A DNA stretch of 64,000 nt from NCBI GenBank assembly GCA_963744225.1, contig CAVUSV010000004.1:1550001-1614000 (forward strand). The letters run 5' to 3'. The notes under the pieces were generated by a model. The model had not been told where the DNA came from. It saw only the letters and a program-made list of their open reading frames with translations, and searched no databases. A program made the position numbers and the translations under genes. Of this stretch, positions 8,866 to 17,788 are shown one piece after another. Every line of letters begins with the position of its first letter. Position 1 is the stretch's first letter. This DNA is from Bog-473 sp963744225 (GTDB lineage: Bacteria; Actinomycetota; Acidimicrobiia; Acidimicrobiales; RAAP-2).

Positions 8866-9825
8866 TCACGCCCGAAGTGATGGAGCGACAGACGCGAGAA
8901 ACGCCCGGGTGCGCTCGGCCGAGGCCCTCATCTCCTGGCGACCCTCGCCCAGTGGCACGATCCGCACGTTGAAGTCGGTCACGCCGGCACTGGCGAAGCT
9001 GCGCATCCTCTTTTCCATCGTCGCCTCGCTGCCGCAGACGAGGACGTCGCCGATGGCCCGGGCGTCGCCGTGCTCCATGAGGCGCACGTAATTGGGCGAG
9101 TCCACGACTTCGCTGAGGACGCGGTTCGTCCGCTCCACGGCGGCCACGATTTCGTCGTCGCGGCACAGGCACACGGGAACCCCCGCCAGGATGCGGGGAG
9201 CAGGACGGCCCGCCGCCTCCGCCGCCTTCGCGATCTGCGGGACGACGTGTGACTCGATGGTGCGCTCGTCGGCCAGCCACAAGCTGGTTCCCGAAGCGCG
9301 TTCCCCCGCCAGCTTGAGCATCATCGGTCCGAGTGCCGCGATCATCACCGGCGTCGGAGTGATGTCGGTGACGTCGAGTGGGTTGTGGATGCGGAACAGG
9401 TCGTTCGTGACGTCGACCATCCCCGGTCCACTCAGCGCCTGGTCCAGGACGTCGAGGTAGCTGCGCATCGTCAGCACCTGGCGCTCATAGGGCAAGCCGA
9501 GCATGTCCCCGATTATCCAGTGGTGCGACACACCGAGCCCGAGGACGAAGCGGCCACCGCAGACGGCCTGGGTGGAGAGGGCCTGCTGGGCCAGCGCGAT
9601 CGGGTGCCGGGGCTGGATCGGCACGATGGCCGTGCCGATCTCGATCCTCGACGTGGCCGCACCGAGGAGCGTCGCCGCCGTCATGGCGTCGAACTCGTCG
9701 GGGATCTGGGGTGTCCAGACAGAGTCCAGGCCGGCCTCGTCGGCCCAGCGGGCGTCGGCGCCGAGTTTCTCGACCTTGGTCGCGTAGCGACCCCGGTCGG
9801 CACTGACCTGAAGACCGATCCGCAT
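8866..9825 (-). CDS. LLM-class F420-type oxidoreductase
   Basis: 319-residue luciferase-like TIM-barrel protein (MRIGLQVSADRGRYATKVEK start; RIEIGTAIVPIQPRHPIALA; FVLGLGVSHHWIIGDMLGLPY). In actinobacteria such proteins commonly use reduced coenzyme F420 or FMN. No substrate can be assigned. It converges with the TetR gene, leaving a 35-bp gap, and its promoter faces the SDR operon at about 9.83-10.05 kb. Confidence 0.85.
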   Translation of the reverse strand: MRIGLQVSADRGRYATKVEKLGADARWADEAGLDSVWTPQIPDEFDAMTAATLLGAATSRIEIGTAIVPIQPRHPIALAQQALSTQAVCGGRFVLGLGVSHHWIIGDMLGLPYERQVLTMRSYLDVLDQALSGPGMVDVTNDLFRIHNPLDVTDITPTPVMIAALGPMMLKLAGERASGTSLWLADERTIESHVVPQIAKAAEAAGRPAPRILAGVPVCLCRDDEIVAAVERTNRVLSEVVDSPNYVRLMEHGDARAIGDVLVCGSEATMEKRMRSFASAGVTDFNVRIVPLGEGRQEMRASAERTRAFLASVAPSLRA

Positions 9826-9865
9826 CCCGGGGCTCCTTTCAGGCGGGAAATGCCCTTCTCAATTA

Positions 9866-9928
9866 CAGTACATACTGCTATCGTCTGCTGCTAGGACACT
9901 TGACGTCACCGTGCCCCGTCAATAGCAT
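9866..9928. promoter_or_regulatory. Divergent promoter region with two inverted repeats
   Basis: Between the LLM gene (minus) and the SDR operon (plus). CAGTA-CA-TACTG (9866-9877) is a perfect short palindrome. TTGACG (9900-9905) and CGTCAA (9917-9922) are perfect 6-bp arms 11 nt apart. For the plus strand, TTGACG followed by 17 nt and TAGCAT (9923-9928) could be a -35/-10 pair. The regulator is unknown. Confidence 0.35.
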
Positions 9929-10053
9929 TTGCCCACCTTGTTGGCATGTTTCCGCTCCGCGGGCCCGTGAGGGCAACCGCTCGGAGTGCGACGCCAGCCT
10001 GCCGAGAGGGCGAGACCAGTCGAGAGGGAGAGGTGCACGTGGGGGGTCAAGAC

Positions 10054-10794
10054 GTGAGTCGGGTTGCCGTCGTCACCGGCGGCGGGTCTGGCATGGGCGC
10101 CGCGATCTGCCGGCACCTGGCCACGCAGGGACACAGGGTCGCGGTCCTCGACATCAAGGAGGACAGCGCCCAGCGGGTAGCGAAGGAACTCGAGGCCGAT
10201 GGTGCCGCCGCCCAGGGGGCCGGGGTCGACGTCAGTGATCGTTCCGCAGTCGACGCGGCGCTCGCGACGGTGCGCAGCGCATTCGGACCCGTCGGGATCA
10301 TGGTCACCAGCGCGGGCATCGAGGGGTTCGAGTCCTTCCTCGACATCAGCGCCGACGCGTGGGACCGCATGATGGCGGTCAACCTCACTGGGACGTTCCA
10401 CTGTCTGCAGGCGGTCGTTCCCGACATGATCGGGGCGGGGTGGGGGCGCATCGTCACGATCTCGTCATCGTCCGCGCAGTCGGGCACGCGGCGGATGGCG
10501 CACTACGTCGCGTCGAAAGGTGGTGTGATCGGACTGACCAAGGCGCTGGCTCTCGATTTGGCCCCCAACGGCATCACGGTCAACACGATCCCGCCCGGCG
10601 TCATCGACACGCCGATGATGCGGCGGCCGATAGAGACGGGAGCCATGGACCTCGAACAGGTGCTCGCCCGGGCACCGTTGGGGCGTCTCGGCACGCCGGA
10701 CGACATCGCGGCGGCCTGCGCCTTCTTGTGTTCCGAAGGGGCGGGCTACATCACCGGGCAGCAGATCAACCTCAACGGCGGGTGGTACCTCTGA
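10054..10794 (+). CDS. Short-chain dehydrogenase/reductase (SDR)
   Basis: 246-residue Rossmann-fold oxidoreductase of the classical SDR type: cofactor motif TGGGSGMG (about residues 8-15), VDVSD, TSAGIEG in place of NNAG, a Ser in ISSSSAQSG, the YVASK catalytic pair and the late PPGVIDTPM. The start is ambiguous: GTG 10054 (GGGGGG seven bases upstream, family-like MSRVAVVTGG) is preferred over GTGs at 10033 and 10039. It is followed after 67 nt by the TauD-like gene, so probably one operon with the amidohydrolase behind it. It probably interconverts an alcohol and a ketone. Confidence 0.87.
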   Translation: MSRVAVVTGGGSGMGAAICRHLATQGHRVAVLDIKEDSAQRVAKELEADGAAAQGAGVDVSDRSAVDAALATVRSAFGPVGIMVTSAGIEGFESFLDISADAWDRMMAVNLTGTFHCLQAVVPDMIGAGWGRIVTISSSSAQSGTRRMAHYVASKGGVIGLTKALALDLAPNGITVNTIPPGVIDTPMMRRPIETGAMDLEQVLARAPLGRLGTPDDIAAACAFLCSEGAGYITGQQINLNGGWYL

Positions 10795-10861
10795 GCTCGC
10801 GGCTCGGCCGGCCGCGGCACGCTCCTGAGGCGCCGCCCCCGACGTCGTAGGGGAGGACAGC

Positions 10862-11692
10862 ATGGACACGATCACCACCAAGAAGCTGGGCGACAGCCTG
10901 GGCGCCGAAGTGGTGGGGATCGACCGCGATGACCTGCGGCACGACGACACGTTGCCCGCCTCGTGCATGCGGGCGCTGGAAGAGAACGGCGTGTTGGTCT
11001 TCCGCGCGCTGCACATCGATGACGAGACGCAGATCGCGTTCTCCAAGAAGCTCGATGACCTCGGGAAGGCCGCGCCCGCCGAGCCACCCCGCATCTACAT
11101 CGTGTCGCTCGATCCCACCAAAAGCGCGACCGCGGCCTACACGCAGGGGACGTTCAACTGGCACATCGACGGCGCGCAGGACGACGTCCCGACAAAGGCC
11201 ACGGTGCTGAGCGCGCACGTCGTCGCCGCCACCGGCGGGGAGACTGAGTTCGCCAGCACCTACGCGGCGTACGACGACCTCGGTGACGAGGAGAGGCAAC
11301 GCTACGACGGGCTCCGAGTGCTCCACGTCTTCGAGGCCTCGCAGCGCCTGGTGAACCCGGACCCCTCGCCCGAGGAGCTGGCGCGCTGGCGCGAGAAACC
11401 CGATCGGGAGCATCCGTTGGTGTGGCGGCACCAATCCGGGCGGCGCTCTCTCGTCATCGGGGCCACCGCGTCGCACATCGTGGGCATGGACCTCGATGAA
11501 GGCAAGGACCTGCTCGCCGGCCTCCTGGCCCGGGCCACGACGCCCGACCGGGTCTACCGGCACGACTGGACGGTCGGCGACATGGTGATCTGGGACAACA
11601 CCGGGGTCATGCACCGCGCCTGCCCCTACGACCCGTCCTCGGCCCGTGAGATGCACCGCACCACCATGCGCGGCGACGAGCCGATCCGTTAG
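10862..11692 (+). CDS. TauD/TfdA-type 2-oxoglutarate/Fe(II) dioxygenase
   Basis: 276 residues. The iron ligands are visible as WHIDG (His101, Asp103) and HRACPY (distal His, about residue 246), and the 2-oxoglutarate Arg follows in REMHRTTMRG. Family members hydroxylate or cleave small acids, sulfonates or aryloxyacids. It sits between an SDR and an amidohydrolase with short gaps, consistent with a small-molecule degradation operon. The substrate is unknown. Confidence 0.88.
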   Translation: MDTITTKKLGDSLGAEVVGIDRDDLRHDDTLPASCMRALEENGVLVFRALHIDDETQIAFSKKLDDLGKAAPAEPPRIYIVSLDPTKSATAAYTQGTFNWHIDGAQDDVPTKATVLSAHVVAATGGETEFASTYAAYDDLGDEERQRYDGLRVLHVFEASQRLVNPDPSPEELARWREKPDREHPLVWRHQSGRRSLVIGATASHIVGMDLDEGKDLLAGLLARATTPDRVYRHDWTVGDMVIWDNTGVMHRACPYDPSSAREMHRTTMRGDEPIR

Positions 11693-11716
11693 CCCGATCC
11701 GAGAGGAGAGCTCTCC

Positions 11717-12977
11717 ATGAGCGACGTGACCATCCTGCGTGCCGACCGGTGGGTCGACGTCGAGGCCGGCGAAGTGCGGTCCCCGGCCGTCCTCGTTGTC
11801 GAGGGCAACGAGATCGTGGGGGTGAACCCCGCCGAGCTCCCGATCACCGCGACCGAGATCGACCTAGGTGATCTGACGCTGCTCCCCGGCCTCATGGACA
11901 TGGAGCTCAACATGCTCATCGGGGGCCCTGGCGGCCCGGACGGGCTGCCCGACCCGATGCATGGGGTGAAGGACTCGCCCGTGTACCGGACGCTGCGCGG
12001 AGCGGTGAACTGCCGCACGACGTTGCTGGCGGGCTTCACCACCGTCCGGAACCTGGGCCTGATGGTGTACACGGCTGGCTTCCTTCTCGACGTCGATCTG
12101 GCCCAGCGCGGTCGACCAGGGTTGGTTCCCCGGTCCGCGCATCATGCCGGCCGGACACGCCATCACGCCGACCGGCGGCCATCTTGACCCGACGATGTTC
12201 CAGGGATTGGCGCCCGGCATCATGCCCCAGAGCGTGGAGCAGGGCATCGCCAACGGGGTGCCCGAGGTGCGCAAGGCAGTCCGCTATCAGATGAAGTACG
12301 GCGCCAAGCTCATCAAGATCTCCGCGTCCGGTGGCGTCATGTCGTTCAGCAGCGCGGCGGGGGCGCAGCAGTACTCGGACGAGGAGTTGGCCGCCATCGT
12401 CGACGAGGCCCACCGCAACGGGCTACGGGTGGCGGCACACGCCCACGGCGACGCCGGGATCCGGGCCTGCATCCGGGCCGGGGTCGACTGCATCGAGCAC
12501 GGGTCACTCGCCACCGACGACACGATCGAGCTGATGGCCGAGTCCGGGACGTTCCTGGTCGGCACGACCGCGCTCGCCGACCACATGGCGCTGGACCGCA
12601 TCCACCCGATCCTGCAGAAGAAGGCGGCGGAGATCTTTCCCCAGGCCCGGCAGATGTTCGGCAAGGCGCTCGCAGCCGGCGTCAAGATCGCCTGCGGTTC
12701 CGACGCGCCGGCCATCCCGCACGGGACCCAGGCCGACGAGCTCATCGCCATGGTCGACCGCGGCATGTCGCCGATGCAGGCGCTGCAGGCGGCGACCGTC
12801 ACGAGTGCCGAGCTGATCGAACGGGAGCACGACCTCGGCCGGCTGGCTCCTGGATACCTGGCCGACGTCATCGCGGTCCCCGGCGACCCGACCGTGGACA
12901 TCAAGGCCACCAAGGACGTGCGATTCGTGATGAAAGACGGTCAGGTCTACAAGGGTCTCGGGCGTACCGATGGATGA
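11717..12977 (+). CDS. Amidohydrolase, prolidase-/Xaa-Pro-type (frameshifted)
   Basis: Metal-dependent amidohydrolase, about 419 residues once one base is removed. The N-terminal half (LTLLPGLMDMELNMLIG) reads to about 12106. One extra C at about 12107 then shifts the frame, and the reading resumes AVDQGWFPGPRIMPAGHAIT and runs to 12977, with the late HAHGDAGIRACIRAGVDCIE, CGSDAPAIPHGTQ and LGRLAPGYLADVIAVPGDPT. Notably the first metal-ligand motif, normally HxH, reads DMELN (M-E-L), so a canonical binuclear site is doubtful. RBS GAGAGGAGAG precedes ATG 11717. It follows the TauD-like gene by 24 nt. Confidence 0.8.
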
Positions 12978-13090
12978 GGAAGCGCAGCTCCAGGCATCCC
13001 TCTGCCAGGAGTTGTCCCCACCGTTCGTCCCGACCCCGCGTCGCGTCCCGTACGATGTGACACTCGCTGATCGTCCCTGAGGAGCTCGTC

Positions 13091-13282
13091 ATGCGTGTCG
13101 TCGTCGATTTCGACCTGTGCGAGAGCAATGCCCTATGCATGGCCGCTGCCCCCGAGGTCTTCGAGGTGCGCGACGACGACTTCCTCTACCTGCTCGACGA
13201 GAACCCTCCCGAGGAGCTGCGCGCGAAGGTCGAGGCCGCGGTGCGGTCGTGCCCGAAGCACGCCATCACGATCGAGGACTGA
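13091..13282 (+). CDS. Single-cluster (3Fe-4S type) ferredoxin
   Basis: 63-residue ferredoxin of the P450-partner type: CESNALC (Cys10, Asn13, Cys16) and SCPKHAI for the remaining Cys. The position that is His in many members (CxxHxxC) is Asn here; this residue varies among actinobacterial P450 ferredoxins and tunes potential. RBS GAGGAGCTCGTC precedes the ATG. No P450 gene lies beside it; the nearest candidates for partnership are the P450 at 27.4 kb and the Rieske enzymes. Confidence 0.88.
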   Translation: MRVVVDFDLCESNALCMAAAPEVFEVRDDDFLYLLDENPPEELRAKVEAAVRSCPKHAITIED

Positions 13283-13308
13283 CGCCCGGCCGCAGGCTCC
13301 GTCGTGGG

Positions 13309-14564
13309 TTACGAGACGGTCGTCGTGCCTGGGAGGTCAACCCCGCACGAGGGCTGGCTCGAAGACGGGACGAACCCGTTCTTCTCAGCGATCATGTACC
13401 AGCCACAGAATGTTTTGGGGTCGTGACCAAAGTTGGTCGAGTAGTTAGTCGTGCCGGCCAGGATTCCGTTGCCGTTGTAACTCTTGAGATTGCGCAGCGC
13501 TGTTATCACGCCGGCTCGGGTGGGGTTCTTGCCGGCCTGCTGTAGGCCCTTGATCATAAGGTCAGCCCCCAGCCACGACTCGTACTGGCTGAAGTTCGGG
13601 AACTGGCCCGGCTTGAAGTGCTCATACTTCACGAGCGCCGCCTGCATCTGCTGGGTTGCGGCGTTGGGCAGCTGGAAGGGGCGGAAGGTGGTGACGAAGT
13701 AGCCGCCCTGCACCGTGTTCCAGGCGGGAGAACCGATGAGGCTCGTTTCGAATCCCGTCGGGAACACCGTGACCTTCGGCTTGACGCCGGCGGCCTTGAG
13801 CGCGCTCGCCAGGGCGATGTTCGAGTTGTCGTCGAGCGAGGCATAGAAGGCGTTACACCCCTTTTGCTTGGCCACGAGCGCCGCCGTCGTGAAGTCCACC
13901 CCTCCGAACGGGACCGAGGTGTCGAGGACACCTTCCTTCCCACCGGCATGGACGAAGGACTCCACGGTCCCTCGCGCCGAGCGGGACGAAGAAGGCGAAA
14001 TGCTGTACCCGTACGAGCACACGACGGTTCCACCGTGGGCCTTCATGAAAGACCCGATCCCTGTATTGACTGGGTACTTCGGGTCGACGCTCCCGACGTC
14101 GGCGGCGAACATGTTCGTGTTGTAGGGCGGCGTGCCCCATTCTGGCCCGTCGAAGAACCCACCCGTGACCGGTACGCCCTGTTGGTTGGGGTACTTGGCT
14201 GCGAGGAAGAACAACGGGCTCGTCGAGACGATGCCGAAGGCGCCCTTGGAGAGGGCGTCCTGCACCGCAGTCGCGATGGCGGTTGGACTCGTCTGGTCGT
14301 CCAAGACCATTCCCGTGAGCTTGTGCCCGTTGACCCCTCCCTCCGCGTTCTGCTGTGCGATGCGGGCGTTGAACCCCACCGCCGCCTGGCTGAATTGTGA
14401 GGAGCCGGGACCGGTCAGCGACGAGATCATGGCGATGGTGATCGGTGAACCCGACGTGGCCGCGCCCCCGCGGTCACGCCGATCGCACCGACGTCGATGA
14501 CACCTGCGAGCAGCAAGGTCACAATCGCGAACCTGCCGATATGCCTACCGAAGTACTGAGACAT
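13309..14564 (-). CDS. Periplasmic binding protein, branched-chain amino acid ABC type (frameshifted)
   Basis: Extracytoplasmic solute-binding protein of the LivK/Peripla_BP_6 type, about 418 residues after correction. A signal peptide (MSQYFGRHIGRFAIVTLLL) starts at ATG 14564 behind AAAGGGGGG. The mature part begins SGSPITIAMISSLTGPGSS. The two are joined only if one base is added to the C-run at 14465-14469, so a homopolymer deletion is likely. No membrane or ATPase subunits are nearby, so it is an orphan receptor. The ligand is possibly a small acid or aromatic compound, judging from its catabolic surroundings. Confidence 0.82.
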
Positions 14565-14836
14565 CGAACCCCCCTTTGGGTCGAGCGTCATTATGCTGAA
14601 CGCGCCGACCCGGATGTGGGCAAGGCCGCCGAGGGCAGCAGTTCTCACTGGGCGACTCGAGCCGATGTCCCAGTTCACGGGCCCTCTTCGTGTCCGCGCT
14701 GGCTCTGTGAGATTCTTGGGTTTTGTCCGCCAACCTGGGGGAAAAGGCGGATGCGCGATGCGATGCCAGCGGCGATGGACCGGAAACCGAGCCTCGCCCT
14801 CGTCGACTGATCCCCCGAATCCCAAGGAGAACGCCA

Positions 14837-15238
14837 ATGCAGATCCTCCCCAAGCAGCCGTCCATGAAAGGACCGGCCGAGTGGTTCACTGGCGACGTCT
14901 ACATCGATCCGATCGCCCGGGGACAGGAGCCGTCCCACATCCAGGTGAATGCTGTCCACTTTACGCCCGGAGCTCGCTCCGCCTGGCATTCCCACACCCT
15001 CGGACAGACCCTCTACGTCACCGAAGGGCTCGGTCTGATCCAGACCCGTGGTGAGCACGTGCACGAGATCCGACCCGGCGACATTGTCCAGACGCGCTCA
15101 GAAGAAGAGCACTGGCACGGCGCCGCTCCCGGGCACTTCATGACCCACATCTCGATGACCGAGAATGTGCCCGAACGGCCCGACCGGTGGGGCGCACACG
15201 TCACCGACGCCGAGTACAGGAGCGACCCGACGCTATAG
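14837..15238 (+). CDS. Cupin-domain protein
   Basis: 133 residues with a single conserved beta-barrel. Metal-type ligands are visible in WHSHTLGQTLYVTEG (motif 1: two His and a Gln/Glu position) and EEEHWHGAAPGHFMTH (motif 2). A strong RBS (AAGGAGAACGCCA) precedes ATG 14837. Related proteins are often annotated as cupins that sit next to carboxymuconolactone decarboxylases, but no such gene is here. It may be a small dioxygenase or isomerase; function unassigned. Confidence 0.8.
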   Translation: MQILPKQPSMKGPAEWFTGDVYIDPIARGQEPSHIQVNAVHFTPGARSAWHSHTLGQTLYVTEGLGLIQTRGEHVHEIRPGDIVQTRSEEEHWHGAAPGHFMTHISMTENVPERPDRWGAHVTDAEYRSDPTL

Positions 15239-15315
15239 CGGGCAAGCGGCTGTTCGAGCAGCATCGCCGGGTCCCAGGATCTGCCCGTTGAGGGTGTCGT
15301 GGAAACCTCCGGTGC

Positions 15316-16035
15316 TCACGCGGTGGCGACCTCGAGCAACGCATCCGCGACGCTTTCCGGTTCGGTCAGCATCAGGTCGTGGCCGGTGTCGATATCCCAC
15401 AGCCGGCCCTCCGCGCGGGCCCGATCCATCAGCTCCGGGTCCCGCGTGGCCAGGGTCGACGTGCAGACGATGTGGTACTGCGGGATCGCCCAAAGTGCCG
15501 CCTCGTTGGCCAGCTCCAGTGGCTGTGTGAAGCACTGCCAGGGATGGGCGGTCAGGCGCTCGGCCATCCAGGCCAGGTCGGCGGCGTCTGTGACCCCGTA
15601 GAGCAGACCGGCGTCGGGTGAGGGGAGCAACACCAGCTCCAACCCGTCGACGACCTCACCGAAGGGGCGGACCGCCTCGATGACCGGGCCGGCCACATCA
15701 TGAAGCGATTGGCCATTGCCCGGAGTCGCCGCGTCGAGGTAGACGAGCCGGCCGATGCGTTCGGCGGCCCGGTCGGCCGCCCCCGTGATCACCATGCCGC
15801 CGTAGCTGTGACCCACCAGGATCACGTCGCGCAGGTCCTCGTAGTGAAGCACTGCTGCCACGTCCTCAATGTGTCGCGTGAGATCCACGCTGTCGTCGAG
15901 CAGGTGGGCCCGCTCGCCCAGGCCGGTCAAGGTGGGCGTGAGCACCTCGTGACCCGACGAGCGCAGGATGCGGGCGACGCGCTGATAGCACCATCCGCCA
16001 TGGCCGCCTCCGTGGACGAGGACATACGTCGCCAC
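15316..16035 (-). CDS. Alpha/beta hydrolase (esterase, MenH/salicylate-esterase-like)
   Basis: 239 residues with the alpha/beta-hydrolase fold: YVLVHGGGHGGWCYQRVAR at the N-terminus (oxyanion hole), the nucleophile elbow GHSYGG (Ser near residue 97) and the late catalytic His in DTGHDLMLTEP. It resembles the plant methyl-ester-hydrolase-like group found in bacteria. It converges with the cupin gene. The substrate is an ester or small acyl compound, not resolvable here. Confidence 0.85.
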   Translation of the reverse strand: MATYVLVHGGGHGGWCYQRVARILRSSGHEVLTPTLTGLGERAHLLDDSVDLTRHIEDVAAVLHYEDLRDVILVGHSYGGMVITGAADRAAERIGRLVYLDAATPGNGQSLHDVAGPVIEAVRPFGEVVDGLELVLLPSPDAGLLYGVTDAADLAWMAERLTAHPWQCFTQPLELANEAALWAIPQYHIVCTSTLATRDPELMDRARAEGRLWDIDTGHDLMLTEPESVADALLEVATA

Positions 16036-16146
16036 CGGTACCTCCCTGTCATGCTCCCGCGTCCTTGACGCGGCAGGATGACGCGCACGGTAACAGGCTG
16101 TCCTACCTGGGCGGAATAATCGCGCGGAATCGCGGCTGAATTAGGT

Positions 16147-16575
16147 ATGACGATTCCCTTGCTGAAGAAGCTGTACACGGCCGAAGCCAGTGTCCAAGGC
16201 GGACGCGACGGTCACGGGCGATCCTCCGACGGCGTCTTGGATCTCGATATCCGACCGCCGGCGGAATTGGGTGGAACGAGCGTCGGGACCAATCCCGAAC
16301 AGCTGTTCGCTCTGGGGTACGGAGCCTGCTTTCAGAGCGCGATGGGCGTCGTGGGCCGTCGTCTGGGCGTGGACACCAGTGCTTCGACCGTCACGGCTCG
16401 GGTGTCGTTGGGCACGATACAGGGCGGCGCATTCGGTCTCGCGGTGGAGCTCGTGGTAGCGCTGCCCGGCGTCGACCGCGCCGAAGCGGAAAAGGTCGTC
16501 GAGGCGGCGCACGAAGTGTGTCCCTACAGCAATGCGACCCGGGGCAACATCGAAGTTGACCTCACGGTGGTCTGA
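16147..16575 (+). CDS. ohr: Organic hydroperoxide resistance protein (Ohr/OsmC)
   Basis: 142-residue thiol peroxidase that reduces organic hydroperoxides. Both reactive Cys are present, in GYGACFQSA (about residue 60) and HEVCPYSNATRGN (about 124), and TNPEQLFALGYGAC is the Ohr-type signature rather than that of OsmC/YhfA. The length is typical. It is a single gene divergent from the esterase. No OhrR-type MarR repressor is adjacent. Confidence 0.93.
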   Translation: MTIPLLKKLYTAEASVQGGRDGHGRSSDGVLDLDIRPPAELGGTSVGTNPEQLFALGYGACFQSAMGVVGRRLGVDTSASTVTARVSLGTIQGGAFGLAVELVVALPGVDRAEAEKVVEAAHEVCPYSNATRGNIEVDLTVV

Positions 16576-16603
16576 GCAACACGGATTGGGCAGCCCCAAC
16601 GAC

Positions 16604-17467
16604 TCACTGTTCCACGTGCCATTCCCGCGCCAGCTCCTCGATCCAGGCCGCCGCGTCGCCCGGGCTCGCCGGAGGTGACTCGACCAGCACAACCTCGGTG
16701 ACGCCCAGAGATCCGAGGCGCGGCAGGTCAGAGGGAGTGGCGTCGGCGAGCGAGACAGCGATCCGCAGCGACTCCAGGGCACGACCGTGTCGTTCGGAGG
16801 CCGACCGGAGGGTCTCGAGCCGTCCGGGAAGTTCCTCAAGGGTGAGGTTGAAGCCGTACCAGCCGTCGCCGTAACGCGCCACGCGCTCGAGCGCTCCCTC
16901 GCTGTTGCCGCCCAGCACAAGCGGGATCGGGCGTTGGACCGGCTTCGGGAAGCAACGCACCTTCTCGAAGCGCACGGTCTCGCCGGCATAGGACGACGGG
17001 TCGTTCAGCCACAGCGCCCGCATCGCCTCGACGTACTCCCTGGTCCGTGCACTGCGTCCTTCGAACGGCACGCCGAGCGCCGCGAACTCTTCGCCTGACC
17101 AGCCGATGCCGACCCCGAGGATGACGCGCCCCTTCGATAAGACGTCGACGCTCGCGGCGTGCTTGGCCACGATCACGGGGTTGTGTTCGGGGAGGAGCAG
17201 GATCCCGGTGGCGAGCCGTATCCGGCTCGTCGTCGCGGCCAAGAACGCCAGGACCGCGAGCGGATCCAGCCAGTCGGCATCGCTCGGCACGGCCATGCGC
17301 CCGTCGTCCGAGTACGGATAGCGGGAATCCTGACGGTCCACCATGACGACGTGTTCACCGGCCCAAAGGGTGGCGAAGCCGCACCGCTCAGCCGCCCCTC
17401 CGACGGCCCCGATCACCGCGGGGTCAGCGCCTGGCCCGATGCCCAGAGCGTGGAGGCCTACCTGCAC
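16604..17467 (-). CDS. LLM-class F420-type oxidoreductase
   Basis: 287 residues, luciferase-like TIM barrel: IRLATGILLLPEHNPVIVAK, RVILGVGIGWSGEEFAALGV and PIPLVLGGNSEGALERVAR are hallmarks of the TIGR03619-like F420-dependent group. A cofactor of F420H2 is likely by family, but this is not proved. It converges with the Ohr gene. It is the second such protein in the window; the two are clearly diverged in sequence. Confidence 0.86.
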   Translation of the reverse strand: MQVGLHALGIGPGADPAVIGAVGGAAERCGFATLWAGEHVVMVDRQDSRYPYSDDGRMAVPSDADWLDPLAVLAFLAATTSRIRLATGILLLPEHNPVIVAKHAASVDVLSKGRVILGVGIGWSGEEFAALGVPFEGRSARTREYVEAMRALWLNDPSSYAGETVRFEKVRCFPKPVQRPIPLVLGGNSEGALERVARYGDGWYGFNLTLEELPGRLETLRSASERHGRALESLRIAVSLADATPSDLPRLGSLGVTEVVLVESPPASPGDAAAWIEELAREWHVEQ

Positions 17468-17788
17468 GGGCCCAGTCTCCCTCGCAACGTCGCTCGATTG
17501 CGCCGGTCAGCCCCGCTCCGCCCTCACGGACGCGCCGAGAGGGCGGAGGGGGACTGCGTGTGGATCAGTTCACTGTTGGTTCTCTCGGTCCCGACCGCCC
17601 ACGAACCGGAAACCCGACTTGGTCGTCGTGGTGCATGCCACCGTGAAGGTATGAGATCGACCGTAAGACACGAGCCTGAATAGCCGATGACGAGACCGTG
17701 ATCGCTGAGTTATTCCTCGGTGACGTTTTCGGAGCACCGCAGAAACAGGCAGAGATCAGTGGCAATCGTCCCGTGGCCGCCACACGAG
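17468..17788. other. Intergenic region without a recognisable gene
   Basis: No convincing coding sequence on either strand. It holds one strong hairpin, listed separately, and lies between the start of the LLM gene and the end of the TIGR03083 gene, both on the minus strand. Confidence 0.6.
17516..17548. repeat. Perfect 10-bp inverted repeat (hairpin)
   Basis: CTCCGCCCTC (17516-17525) and GAGGGCGGAG (17539-17548) around a 13-nt loop, flanked by CCCC and GGGG that can lengthen the stem with one bulge. It has no U-tract on either strand, so it may be a GC-rich terminator for the minus-strand unit ending at 17789, or an RNA structure. Confidence 0.5.

Noticed and set aside
12970..13090. A short reading after the amidohydrolase
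   Set aside because: No ribosome site, conserved motif or coding-like pattern; it is the leader of the ferredoxin gene.
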